From NCBI GenBank assembly GCA_005792205.1, contig SXSO01000138.1:1-36575 (forward strand): a stretch of DNA of 36,575 nucleotides. The letters are read 5' to 3'. How positions within the stretch are numbered: position 1 is the stretch's first letter; every line of letters begins with the position of its first letter. The DNA is from Bacteroidota bacterium (GTDB lineage: Bacteria; Bacteroidota; Ignavibacteria; UBA10030; F1-140-MAGs086). The notes under the pieces were generated by a model that worked only from the letters and a program-made list of their open reading frames with translations, did no database searches and had not been told where the DNA came from. Shown here in pieces: positions 15,400 through 23,061 of this stretch. The translations under genes and the position numbers were made by a program.

Positions 15400-16430
15400 A
15401 AAAATTTATTGATTTAAGAAGTGATACTGTCACAAAACCATCTCAACAAATGAGAGAAGCGATGATGTTAGCAGAAGTTGGAGACGATGTTTTTGGAGAA
15501 GATACAGCAACAAATTTATTGCAAGAAAAAATGGCAAAAATGTTGGGAAAAGAAAAATCTCTTTTTGTTCCATCTGGTTCAATGAGCAATCAAATTTGTA
15601 TCAAAGTTCATACTGAAATTGGAGACGAAATAATTTGTGAAGAAGGGTCTCACATTTTCAATTACGAAGTTGCAGCGCCAACAGTTTTATCATCTGTGCA
15701 AGTGAAAACAATAAAAGGAGTTGGTGGAGTTTTTACTTTGGAAGAAATTAAAAAACATATTCGTCCAAAAGTATATTATATGCCAACAACAAAATTAATT
15801 GAAATTGAAAACACACACAATAGAGCAGGAGGAACAATTTTTCCAATTGATGAGATTAAAAAAATTTCTGAGTTTGTAAAATCAGAAAATATAAAAATAC
15901 ATTTAGATGGTGCGCGACTTTGGAACGCATCTATTGAAACGGGAATTAGTTTGAAAGAATATGCAAGTTATTTTGATTCGGTTTCTGTATGTTTTTCAAA
16001 AGGATTAGGAGCTCCTGTTGGTTCGCTTCTTGCGGGGAGTTTTGAGTTTATGGAGAAAGCAAAAAAAATCAGAAAACTTTTTGGAGGAGGAATGAGACAA
16101 TGTGGAATTATTGCTGCTGCTGCAATGTATGCAGTTGAAAATAATTTTGAACGATTAAAAGAAGATCATAAAAAAGCAAAATTTTTTGCAGAAGAAATTT
16201 CAAAATTAAATTCACTTCACATTGATTTAGAAAGCGTGCAAACAAATATTGTTTTAATTGAATTTGAAAAAACAAAAAAATCACAAGTTGAAATTTTAAA
16301 TCTTCTAAAAGAAAATAAAATTCTTTTAACTTCTGGAAACTATAATAGCCTTCGTGCAGTTTTTCATCTTGATGTTGATATGGAAGAAGTAAAAAAGGGA
16401 ATTGAAATTTTTAAAATGTTATTTGAATGA
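15396..16430 (+). CDS. ltaE: Low-specificity L-threonine aldolase
   Basis: This 344-residue PLP enzyme of fold type I splits threonine or allo-threonine to glycine and acetaldehyde. It begins with the family signature IDLRSDTVTKPS, followed by GDDVFGEDTAT (about 29-39) and HLDGARLWNA (169-178, Asp and Arg at the cofactor). The PLP lysine is Lys202 in SKGLGAPVGS, and GGGMRQ follows. Length and motif order are complete. It is cytosolic. Both ends overlap neighbours by 4 bases, so translation is probably coupled. Glycine from this reaction can feed folate one-carbon metabolism, where FolD (elsewhere in the window) acts. Confidence 0.94.
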   Translation: MKKFIDLRSDTVTKPSQQMREAMMLAEVGDDVFGEDTATNLLQEKMAKMLGKEKSLFVPSGSMSNQICIKVHTEIGDEIICEEGSHIFNYEVAAPTVLSSVQVKTIKGVGGVFTLEEIKKHIRPKVYYMPTTKLIEIENTHNRAGGTIFPIDEIKKISEFVKSENIKIHLDGARLWNASIETGISLKEYASYFDSVSVCFSKGLGAPVGSLLAGSFEFMEKAKKIRKLFGGGMRQCGIIAAAAMYAVENNFERLKEDHKKAKFFAEEISKLNSLHIDLESVQTNIVLIEFEKTKKSQVEILNLLKENKILLTSGNYNSLRAVFHLDVDMEEVKKGIEIFKMLFE

Positions 16431-16891
16431 ATATAAAAATTCGTAAAGCAACAGAAACCGATTTAAATTGTATTTACACATTTAATAAAAATATAGCATT
16501 TGAAACTGAACACATTTTTTTGGATGATGAAAAAATACAAAATGGTGTAATAAATCTTTTGAAAAATCCTTCATATGGATATTATATTGTTGCTGAAATT
16601 GAAAACAAAATTGTTGGGCAACTTATGATAACTTTTGAATGGAGTGATTGGAGAAACGGACTTTTTCTTTGGATTCAAAGTGTTTATGTTTTGCCGGAAT
16701 TCCGCAATAAAGGAATTTACCGTACATTATATAATTATGTTTTAACTAATGCGAAGAGTAATAAAAATGTTTGTGGAATAAGATTGTATGTAGAAAAAAA
16801 TAATAAAACAGCTCGATCCGTTTATAATAAACTTGGAATGAACGAAGCGGAGTACGCTATGTATGAAACAGATTTCGTAATAAAACGATGA
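16427..16891 (+). CDS. GNAT-family N-acetyltransferase
   Basis: This 154-residue protein has the GNAT fold: the N-terminal IRKATETDLNCIYTF strand and helix, the beta4 strand LWIQSVYVLP, and the acetyl-CoA pyrophosphate loop EFRNKGIYRTLY (about 91-102). The C-terminal RLYVEKNNKTARSVYNKLGM segment is typical of motif B. The usual second Gly/Ala of R-x-x-G-x-G is replaced by Ile-Tyr-Arg, a tolerated variation. The acceptor (a protein N-terminus or a small amine) cannot be told. It sits between ltaE and the thioesterase with 4-base overlaps on both sides. Confidence 0.88.
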   Translation: MNIKIRKATETDLNCIYTFNKNIAFETEHIFLDDEKIQNGVINLLKNPSYGYYIVAEIENKIVGQLMITFEWSDWRNGLFLWIQSVYVLPEFRNKGIYRTLYNYVLTNAKSNKNVCGIRLYVEKNNKTARSVYNKLGMNEAEYAMYETDFVIKR

Positions 16892-17331
16892 TGGAAAAAA
16901 ATATTTTCAAATTTTGTTCGCAAATTGGTGTTCGCAATTACGAAGTTGATTGGCAAGGAATTGTGCATAATGCAAATTACTTATTGTATTTTGAAGTTGG
17001 AAGAATTGAGTATTTAAAAAATTTGAAAATACAAATTGATTTAAAATCAATTCAAACAAATTCAAAAATTGTGCTTGTGAGAAATGAAATCAACCATCTA
17101 ATGCCTGCAAAATTTGATGAAACATTAAATATTTACACACGAATTTCCGAAATTAGAAATAGTAGTTTTGTGTTTGAAGGAATTTTAGAAGAAAAAAATT
17201 CAAAACGAATTATTGCAGAAAATGTTGCTTATCATGTTTGGTTGAATCCAAAAAATAATAAATCAAAACGTGTTTCAAATAGTTTTAGAAAAATTGTAAA
17301 AGAGTTTGAAAAAGAGAATTTGAAAATATAA
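16888..17331 (+). CDS. Hotdog-fold acyl-CoA thioesterase (YbgC/FadM-like)
   Basis: This 147-residue protein has the 4-hydroxybenzoyl-CoA thioesterase signature near its N-terminus: VDWQGIVHNANYLLYFE, with catalytic Asp21, Gly24, His27 and Tyr31, followed by the long hotdog helix (VGRIEYLKNL). Such enzymes hydrolyse acyl-CoA or acyl-ACP thioesters, and YbgC members associate with the Tol-Pal envelope system. Chain length is unknown. It is the last gene of the operon. Its stop codon directly abuts the stop of the opposing Ppx/GppA gene, with no terminator hairpin. Confidence 0.88.
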   Translation: MMEKNIFKFCSQIGVRNYEVDWQGIVHNANYLLYFEVGRIEYLKNLKIQIDLKSIQTNSKIVLVRNEINHLMPAKFDETLNIYTRISEIRNSSFVFEGILEEKNSKRIIAENVAYHVWLNPKNNKSKRVSNSFRKIVKEFEKENLKI

Positions 17332-18252
17332 TTAAAAGTTTTTTCCCAAAATATTTTTTAATAAAACCCCATAACGCAAACCACAAGTTGAAACAATTAT
17401 TTTTTCCCAATTAAAAAATTTCATCACTTCGTAGAGTATTAAAACCCCTGAAAATATTATATCTTCTCGCCCTTTTGTAATTGTTGATAAATTTAAAATT
17501 TCTTTGTGATGCATTATTTTTAGTTTTTCAAAAAAAAACGTTACATCAGAAAAATTTAAATTTGTGTTGTGAATTTCTCTTTCATCAAAAAATAAAATTT
17601 TTTGTTTTAATCCCGCAACAGTTGTAACAGTTCCAGCAACTCCAATTGCAATTGAATTTGAAATCGAATTCTTATCAAACTTTTGCAATTCATTTTGAAT
17701 AAATTTTCTTGCATTTTCTATTTCAAAATTCTTTGGAATTTCATTTTCAAAAAATTTTTCTTTCAATCTCACAGCACCAACATCAATTGATTTTGCAATT
17801 AAATTTTTTTCAACCAAAGTTGTAATTTCTGTACTTCCTCCACCGATGTCAAAAACAGAAATTTTATTTTTATTTTCCAAATTCAAATTGTGAAGTGCTC
17901 CAATGAATGTGAGTTTCGCTTCGTTGTCACCGCTTAAAACTTCAATTTCCAAATCGGTTTCTGTTTTTATAAAATTTAAAATTTCAATTTTAATTTTTGT
18001 ATCACGAAATGAACTTGTTGCAACAACAAAAATTTTTTCAACACAAAAATTTGAAATGATTGATTTATATTCAATCAAAACATTTTTCAATTTTTCCTGT
18101 GATATTTTTGAAATCAAATTTGTTTTATCAACATTTTCTCCGCTTCTTGGAAAACGAATTGCATTGAAAAGTGAAACCAAAGAATTATTTTGAATCTCGG
18201 CAATAAGCAGTAAACATGTGTTTGTCCCGATGTCAATTGAGGCAACTCTCAT
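17332..18252 (-). CDS. Ppx/GppA-family phosphatase
   Basis: This 306-residue protein has the ASKHA-type fold of exopolyphosphatase / pppGpp phosphohydrolase. Its motifs are IDIGTNTCLLLI (phosphate loop 1, 6-17), LSGDNEAKLTF with the likely catalytic Glu111, DIGGGSTEI (135-143), and VGVAGT-like GVAGTVTTVAGL. At 306 residues it is the short form without the C-terminal HD-like domain of E. coli Ppx and GppA. The short form usually has one or both activities, in phosphate storage or the stringent response. The gene stands alone, upstream of a repeat-bearing gap. Confidence 0.9.
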   Translation of the reverse strand: MRVASIDIGTNTCLLLIAEIQNNSLVSLFNAIRFPRSGENVDKTNLISKISQEKLKNVLIEYKSIISNFCVEKIFVVATSSFRDTKIKIEILNFIKTETDLEIEVLSGDNEAKLTFIGALHNLNLENKNKISVFDIGGGSTEITTLVEKNLIAKSIDVGAVRLKEKFFENEIPKNFEIENARKFIQNELQKFDKNSISNSIAIGVAGTVTTVAGLKQKILFFDEREIHNTNLNFSDVTFFFEKLKIMHHKEILNLSTITKGREDIIFSGVLILYEVMKFFNWEKIIVSTCGLRYGVLLKNILGKNF

Positions 18253-18362
18253 AAAAAAATTGAGTATAAAAATAAGAAAGTTTTATTGAAAGAATTTGTT
18301 TTAACACATTTAAACTCGTAAAAATAAATAATTATTTTTCTTTTATTGAATTTATTTTGAAA

Positions 18363-18540
18363 AATTTTGGTGTGTTTTTTCCCAAAAGAAGAGTGTTTTT
18401 CTTCGTCAAAATGGTTTACTTTTGACCGAAATGATGATATTTTTGCAAAAATACATTCTATTTTTGGAAAAATATCATCATTTCGGTCACAAACATAGTA
18501 TTCCGAATCAATAGATTAAACAGGAAAAAATTTCCTCTTT
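18363..18540 (+). repeat. Dispersed GACCGAAA repeat, copy R4
   Basis: This lies in the 362-base gap 18253-18614. It carries TTTTGACCGAAATG (18420-18433) and ends with the AGGAAAAAATTTCCT palindrome. Unlike R1 and R2, it is inverted relative to the adjacent T9SS gene, so the repeat is a unit separate from the 3'-end module. The part 18253-18362 is plain AT-rich sequence with no feature seen. Confidence 0.8.
18424..18488. repeat. Near-perfect 29-bp hairpin inside R4
   Basis: The left arm 18424-18452 starts GACCGAAATGATG, and the right arm 18460-18488 ends CATCATTTCGGTC. 28 of 29 positions pair around a 7-base loop (ACATTCT). It occupies the position of hairpin 1 in R2, which has the same arm and loop lengths but pairs less well. 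There is no T tail, so it is not a normal terminator. Confidence 0.9.
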
Positions 18541-18549
18541 AAAACAAAA

Positions 18550-18590
18550 ATAAAAAAGGGACACAAAAAAACTTTGTATCCCATTTTCTT
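18550..18590 (-). terminator. Rho-independent terminator of the beta-propeller T9SS gene
   Basis: On the minus strand, GGGATACAAA (18582-18573) pairs with TTTGTGTCCC (18567-18558) and is followed by a T-rich tail. It is the same hairpin as after the other two T9SS genes. Confidence 0.75.
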
Positions 18591-18692
18591 TTAACGACGA
18601 TAACGACTAAAAATTTATTTTACTAAAATCATTTTCTTCATTTCAGAAAAATTATTTGTCGTCAATTTGTAAAAATAAATTCCACTGTTTAA
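18553..18692 (-). repeat. 3'-end module, copy 3
   Basis: The last roughly 26 codons, the stop, the GTCGTTATCGTCGTTAAAAG spacer and the hairpin match copies 1 and 2 at the nucleotide level. The match ends just after the terminator, which marks the downstream edge of the module. Confidence 0.8.
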
Positions 18693-21131
18693 ATTTGTTG
18701 CATCAAAATCAATTTCGTAAAATCCACTTTCCATTTCTTCATTATTTATTAGTGTAGAAATTTCACGTCCAAGAACATCATAAATTTTTAACGACACATT
18801 TTCAACATCAACTAACGAAAATAAAATCGTTGTCTTCGGATTAAATGGATTTGGATAATTTTGTTGCAAAGAAAATTTCGTCGGTGAAAAATTTTCTGCA
18901 TCAAGAAAATCTTCGTTTAAATTTTTCCCTGAATTATCTTTTACAATTGGAACATCAATTGAAGGATATGCAACTCCATCAAGTGTTACTGCATAAGATT
19001 TTTTCAAATTTAAAACAGCATTTTGATCAACAGTATAGTTTGATGTATCAAATGTTGCACTGAATCCTTCATTTATTCTTCGCAAAATATTTTCAGAAAA
19101 TGAATACAAATTTTTATACGCATCTGAATTTGTTACACTATTCAAAGACCAAAATGTTGCAAGTGAATCCATATAGTTTGCAATTTGTTTTAAAGATAAT
19201 CCATAAATATCTCGTCCCATAAACGTAAATGAAGTATCTAAAATTAGATCTTCAAATCCATTTGGTGTAACAAAAACTTTACTTGCAGCAATGTTAAGTT
19301 TAAACAACATTCCTTGTTCCAAAAATTTATTATTGTAGTTATCGCGTTTTGGTTTTATTGCTTTAGCAAGTTTTTTTCCCGTAGATTTTCCTGTTGAAAC
19401 ATTTCTCACATAATCAAGTGGGAATGATGTGTCAGAAATTGTGTGAGAAGAAGTATAAAGTTTTCCTAAATCAGTTGATTTTTTAAATTCAATCCACGCA
19501 ATTGTTTTTGCTAAAGTTGTATTTGTTGTACTTACACCAAATACAACTGCACTTCCTTTTGGTGTTTGTGATTGAAATACGTTTTCAACTGCTGTAACAA
19601 GATTGGGAGCAGTTTTAAATGTAACTTTATCTTTGTTGTAAACAATTTTTTTTAATTTATCTGAAAGAGAAATTTCAGATTTGAATGTTCTATATTTTCC
19701 TGAAATGTTTTGTTCAAATCCATATTTTGCAATAAAAATATCATATGAACTATGTGAATTAGTTGTCATAACAGAATCAAATGTCATAACTTGACTATCA
19801 TAATATCCTGTTATGAAATAATTTCCATCGGTATCAACTGTTATACTTTGACCTTTATCTAAATCACCACCACCACCATTTTCAACTAATACAACATTTC
19901 CATTTGCATCATATTTTGCAATGAAAATATCTGATGATGTTGTAGATGTATTTGTAATTGTAATTGTACCAAAACTTGCTGATGTTCCTGAAAAATATCC
20001 CGTGATAAAACTATTTCCACTTCCGTCTACAAAAATATCCCAACCAAAATCATCACTTGTTCCTCCTGCACTTTTTACCCATTTAAAAATTCCATTTGCA
20101 TCATATTTTACAATAAAAATATCGCTTCCACTTCCTTGATGGTTTGTTACAGAACCACTTCCAAATTCAATTGAATTACTTTTGAAATATCCAACTGTAT
20201 AAACATTTCCATTGTCATCTACATCAAGTGAATATGTTTTATCTTCATCTCCACCAACTCCACTTTTTGCCCAAAGAACTTCTCCATCTGCATCAAACTT
20301 TGTAATGAAGACATCTGCATCTCCATCATTGGTTAAAGTTGCCGTTGTATCAAATGTAAGTGTTGAGCTATAAAAAAATCCAGAAATAAAACTATTTCCA
20401 CTGTTGTCAACTGTGATTCCACTTCCAACATCGTTATATTCTTCACCAAAACTTTTTGCCCACGTAATTTCACCATCAGCAGTTGAAAGTTTTGCAATAA
20501 AAATATCTCCACTTACAGTTGTATCACTATTATTAAACAAAGCAGAGTTTCCAAACGTAATTGTGTTACTATAAAAAACACCAGTGATATACACATTGTT
20601 ATTATCTGTTGCAATGTCTAAACTATAATCTGCGTTTTCATTTCCAAATCTTTTTGCCCATTCAACTTCACCATTAGCAGAAGAAAGTTTTGCAATAAAT
20701 ATATCTTCATTTCCTGCAGATGTTAAAGTTGTTGAGCCAAATTCAATAGCATTTTTAAAATATCCTGTAATATAAATATTTCCATTGTCATCAATATCTA
20801 TATTTTTACATTCATCTGTATTTGTTCCACCAAAACTTTTTGCCCAAACAACATTTCCACTTGAATTATATTTTACAACGAAAACATCTGCAAGTCCATT
20901 ACTTGTCAAAATTGTTGAACCAAAAGTTGTTATTTCCGAACTTTCAAAATATCCTGTAATATAAATGTTTCCATTGTTATCCGTAACAATACTTTGTCCA
21001 TAATCATTTCCATTTCCTCCAGAAGTTCTAGCAAATTGCCATTCAGGTGTTTGTGAAAAAGTTTCAGTAAAAAATGCAACACAAATTAAAATTGTTGCAA
21101 TAATATTTTTAGTTTTTAACGTAATGTTCAT
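18615..21131 (-). CDS. Secreted seven-repeat (SBBP-type) beta-propeller protein with T9SS sorting domain
   Basis: This 838-residue exported protein has a signal peptide (about 1-26, cleavage before QTPEW). Residues 31-472 contain seven copies of an SBBP-type repeat with the pattern D-x-x-GN-x-Y-I-TG-Y-F ... DIFIAKY ... G-x-x-x-WAKSFGG. Seven copies would close a seven-bladed propeller (inference). Residues about 479-735 form the unnamed RTFKS domain also found in the GH8 protein. Residues 755-838 (FSLQQNYPNPFNPKT to KKMILVK) are the T9SS signal. No enzyme motif is seen, so a binding or surface role is the most one can say. A 16-base element shared with the GH8 gene lies upstream, at 21181-21196. 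Confidence 0.88.
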   Translation of the reverse strand: MNITLKTKNIIATILICVAFFTETFSQTPEWQFARTSGGNGNDYGQSIVTDNNGNIYITGYFESSEITTFGSTILTSNGLADVFVVKYNSSGNVVWAKSFGGTNTDECKNIDIDDNGNIYITGYFKNAIEFGSTTLTSAGNEDIFIAKLSSANGEVEWAKRFGNENADYSLDIATDNNNVYITGVFYSNTITFGNSALFNNSDTTVSGDIFIAKLSTADGEITWAKSFGEEYNDVGSGITVDNSGNSFISGFFYSSTLTFDTTATLTNDGDADVFITKFDADGEVLWAKSGVGGDEDKTYSLDVDDNGNVYTVGYFKSNSIEFGSGSVTNHQGSGSDIFIVKYDANGIFKWVKSAGGTSDDFGWDIFVDGSGNSFITGYFSGTSASFGTITITNTSTTSSDIFIAKYDANGNVVLVENGGGGDLDKGQSITVDTDGNYFITGYYDSQVMTFDSVMTTNSHSSYDIFIAKYGFEQNISGKYRTFKSEISLSDKLKKIVYNKDKVTFKTAPNLVTAVENVFQSQTPKGSAVVFGVSTTNTTLAKTIAWIEFKKSTDLGKLYTSSHTISDTSFPLDYVRNVSTGKSTGKKLAKAIKPKRDNYNNKFLEQGMLFKLNIAASKVFVTPNGFEDLILDTSFTFMGRDIYGLSLKQIANYMDSLATFWSLNSVTNSDAYKNLYSFSENILRRINEGFSATFDTSNYTVDQNAVLNLKKSYAVTLDGVAYPSIDVPIVKDNSGKNLNEDFLDAENFSPTKFSLQQNYPNPFNPKTTILFSLVDVENVSLKIYDVLGREISTLINNEEMESGFYEIDFDATNLNSGIYFYKLTTNNFSEMKKMILVK

Positions 21132-21280
21132 AATCGTTTATGTTTTTGTGAATAAAATTTCTTTGAAGAAGTTAAAAAAAATTATTTATTTACAAAAATT
21201 TTAAATTGGTTTATGTTAAAAAACATGTTTTTTTAAGAGAAATAAATGTGTAGAAAAAGAAATTGGTTTTAAAAAAATAT

Positions 21281-22123
21281 CTAATCAATTTTTTCCAAAC
21301 AAAATGCAATCCATTCATTTTCTTCAATTTGTTCAATTATGTTGAGTGAATGTTTTTCAAACTGAGAAACTAAATTTTCATATTCAGTTTTGAGTAATCC
21401 TGAAAGCAAAATTTTTCCACCAGTTTTTGTTTTGAGTTTTATCTTGTTTAAAATTGGTAAAATCACAGACGATTGAATGTTTGCAATTATTAAGTCAAAA
21501 CTATTTTCCAAAACATCTTCAATTGTTCCCAAAGAAATTTGAACTTTATTTTCTACAAAGTTTTTTTCTACATTTTCATTTGCATTTTGAATTGACCACT
21601 CATCATTATCAATTGCAACACAACGTTTTGCACCAAGTTTAACTGCAACAATTGAAAGTATTCCACTTCCAGTTCCAATATCTAAAATAGAATTTTCTTT
21701 TTGTAAAAATTTTTCAATTAGTTTTGCAATTAGACGAGTTGTTTCGTGATGTCCAGTTCCAAATGACATTTTTGGATCTATAATAATTTCAATTTTATTT
21801 TTAATAGATAAATTTTTCCATGATGGTTTTACAATTATATTTTCAGTGATTTGAATTGGTTCAATTGAGTTTTCCCAAATATCATTCCAATTTTTATTTT
21901 CCAATTCTAAAATTTTAACTTTACTTTTTTCAATTTTAAATTCGTTTAATAACTCAAAAAATTCAATTTGAAAAATTTCATTCCAATCATTTTTTTCCAA
22001 ATAGCATTTCAAAAAAGTTTTGTCTTCCCAAAAGTTTTCAAATCCAATTGAAATTAATTTTGCAATTAAAATTTCATTTTCAAACGAAGCATTTTCAATT
22101 GAAATTTCTAAAAAAGTTTTCAC
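21281..22123 (-). CDS. prmA: Ribosomal protein L11 methyltransferase
   Basis: This 280-residue protein has a N-terminal substrate-recognition part and a Rossmann methyltransferase part. The PrmA signature DPKMSFGTGHHETTR (116-130) precedes the SAM motif ILDIGTGSG (146-154), AIDNDEWSI (acidic ribose contact) and IIANIQ (212-217). The enzyme trimethylates lysines of ribosomal protein L11 in the cytosol. It is the last gene of a four-gene minus-strand unit and overlaps the M28 gene by 4 bases. No clear terminator follows, only an A6-CATG-T7 palindrome about 50-65 bases downstream. Confidence 0.93.
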   Translation of the reverse strand: MKTFLEISIENASFENEILIAKLISIGFENFWEDKTFLKCYLEKNDWNEIFQIEFFELLNEFKIEKSKVKILELENKNWNDIWENSIEPIQITENIIVKPSWKNLSIKNKIEIIIDPKMSFGTGHHETTRLIAKLIEKFLQKENSILDIGTGSGILSIVAVKLGAKRCVAIDNDEWSIQNANENVEKNFVENKVQISLGTIEDVLENSFDLIIANIQSSVILPILNKIKLKTKTGGKILLSGLLKTEYENLVSQFEKHSLNIIEQIEENEWIAFCLEKID

Positions 22124-23061
22124 TGTGTGTAAATTATTTTTAATATAACTTTTCCAATTTTTTCCAAACTTTCACCACTACAATTTTCTGGAATATCTTG
22201 TGTTGTGTGCCAAAATTTATTTGTTTCATCAGGATACTCAAAATCAATGATATCAACGGTAGGAATTCCAATTTCATTGAATGGAATGTGGTCATCTAAA
22301 AGAGCACTTCCTTCGTTAAATTCAAATTCATAAATTCCAATTTCGTTTGCGGTATTCCAAATTAAATCAACAATGTTTGGGGCAAAATAAATTGAATTTT
22401 TTTCTTTTAAAATTTTTAAGTTTTTATCTCCAACCATATCAAGTAAAATTCCAAATTGCGGTTTCGTTTTGAACAAAAAATTTTTTGCAAAATATTTTGA
22501 ACCAAGCAAATAATTTTCCGTTCCTTCTTTTCCAAAATCCTCTCCATCAACAAACAAAATATCAACACCACAATTTGGTTTTTGAATTTTTAAAATTTTT
22601 GCAATCTCCAACAAAACACTAACTCCACTTGCTCCATCATTTGCTCCAAGAATTGGTAAATTTTGTTTTTTTAAAATTTCATCTCTATCAGCAAATGGAC
22701 GTGTATCCCAATGTGCAATTAGAAGAATTCTGTTTTGTCTTTGAATTTCAAATTGCGCAAAGATATTTGTGAGATTTAAGTTTTGGGTTTCAATTTGTTG
22801 AGAAAAATTTTGAAGAATAACAGTATCAGCAAATTTTTTTAATTCGCTATGTAAAAAATTCAAACACAAATTATGCGATTGCGTATTTGGAACTCTTGGA
22901 CCAAATTTAGTTTGTGCAATTAAATAATTGAAAGAATTTTCTTTATTAAATATTGGAATTGAAATTTCTTTTTTGATGTCAATTTTATTTTCAGAAGTTT
23001 TTTTTTCACATGAAAAAAATAAAATTGACAAAAAGAAAATTATTATTTTAAAATTTTTCAT
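22120..23061 (-). CDS. M28-family lipoprotein, glutaminyl-peptide cyclotransferase-like
   Basis: The protein has 313 residues when started at ATG 23061, chosen over GTG 23076 because MKNFKIIIFFLSILFFSC is a textbook lipoprotein signal (Cys18). The M28 alpha/beta core has AHWDTRPFAD (His117), GANDGASG (Asp142), DGED (Glu174), LLDMVGD, DDHIPF and KFWHTTQD (His285). The single-zinc set Asp-Glu-His and the WHTxxD ending match glutaminyl cyclases better than two-zinc aminopeptidases. Such enzymes convert N-terminal Gln to pyroglutamate. Bacteroidota members work in the periplasm on exported proteins. The gene overlaps folD by 14 bases and prmA by 4. An aminopeptidase role is the alternative. Confidence 0.85.
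   Translation of the reverse strand: MKNFKIIIFFLSILFFSCEKKTSENKIDIKKEISIPIFNKENSFNYLIAQTKFGPRVPNTQSHNLCLNFLHSELKKFADTVILQNFSQQIETQNLNLTNIFAQFEIQRQNRILLIAHWDTRPFADRDEILKKQNLPILGANDGASGVSVLLEIAKILKIQKPNCGVDILFVDGEDFGKEGTENYLLGSKYFAKNFLFKTKPQFGILLDMVGDKNLKILKEKNSIYFAPNIVDLIWNTANEIGIYEFEFNEGSALLDDHIPFNEIGIPTVDIIDFEYPDETNKFWHTTQDIPENCSGESLEKIGKVILKIIYTQ

Noticed and set aside
21215..21232. A6-CATG-T7 palindrome as terminator of prmA
   Set aside because: The stem is almost only A-T with a 4-base centre that cannot form a loop of its own, so stability would be very low.
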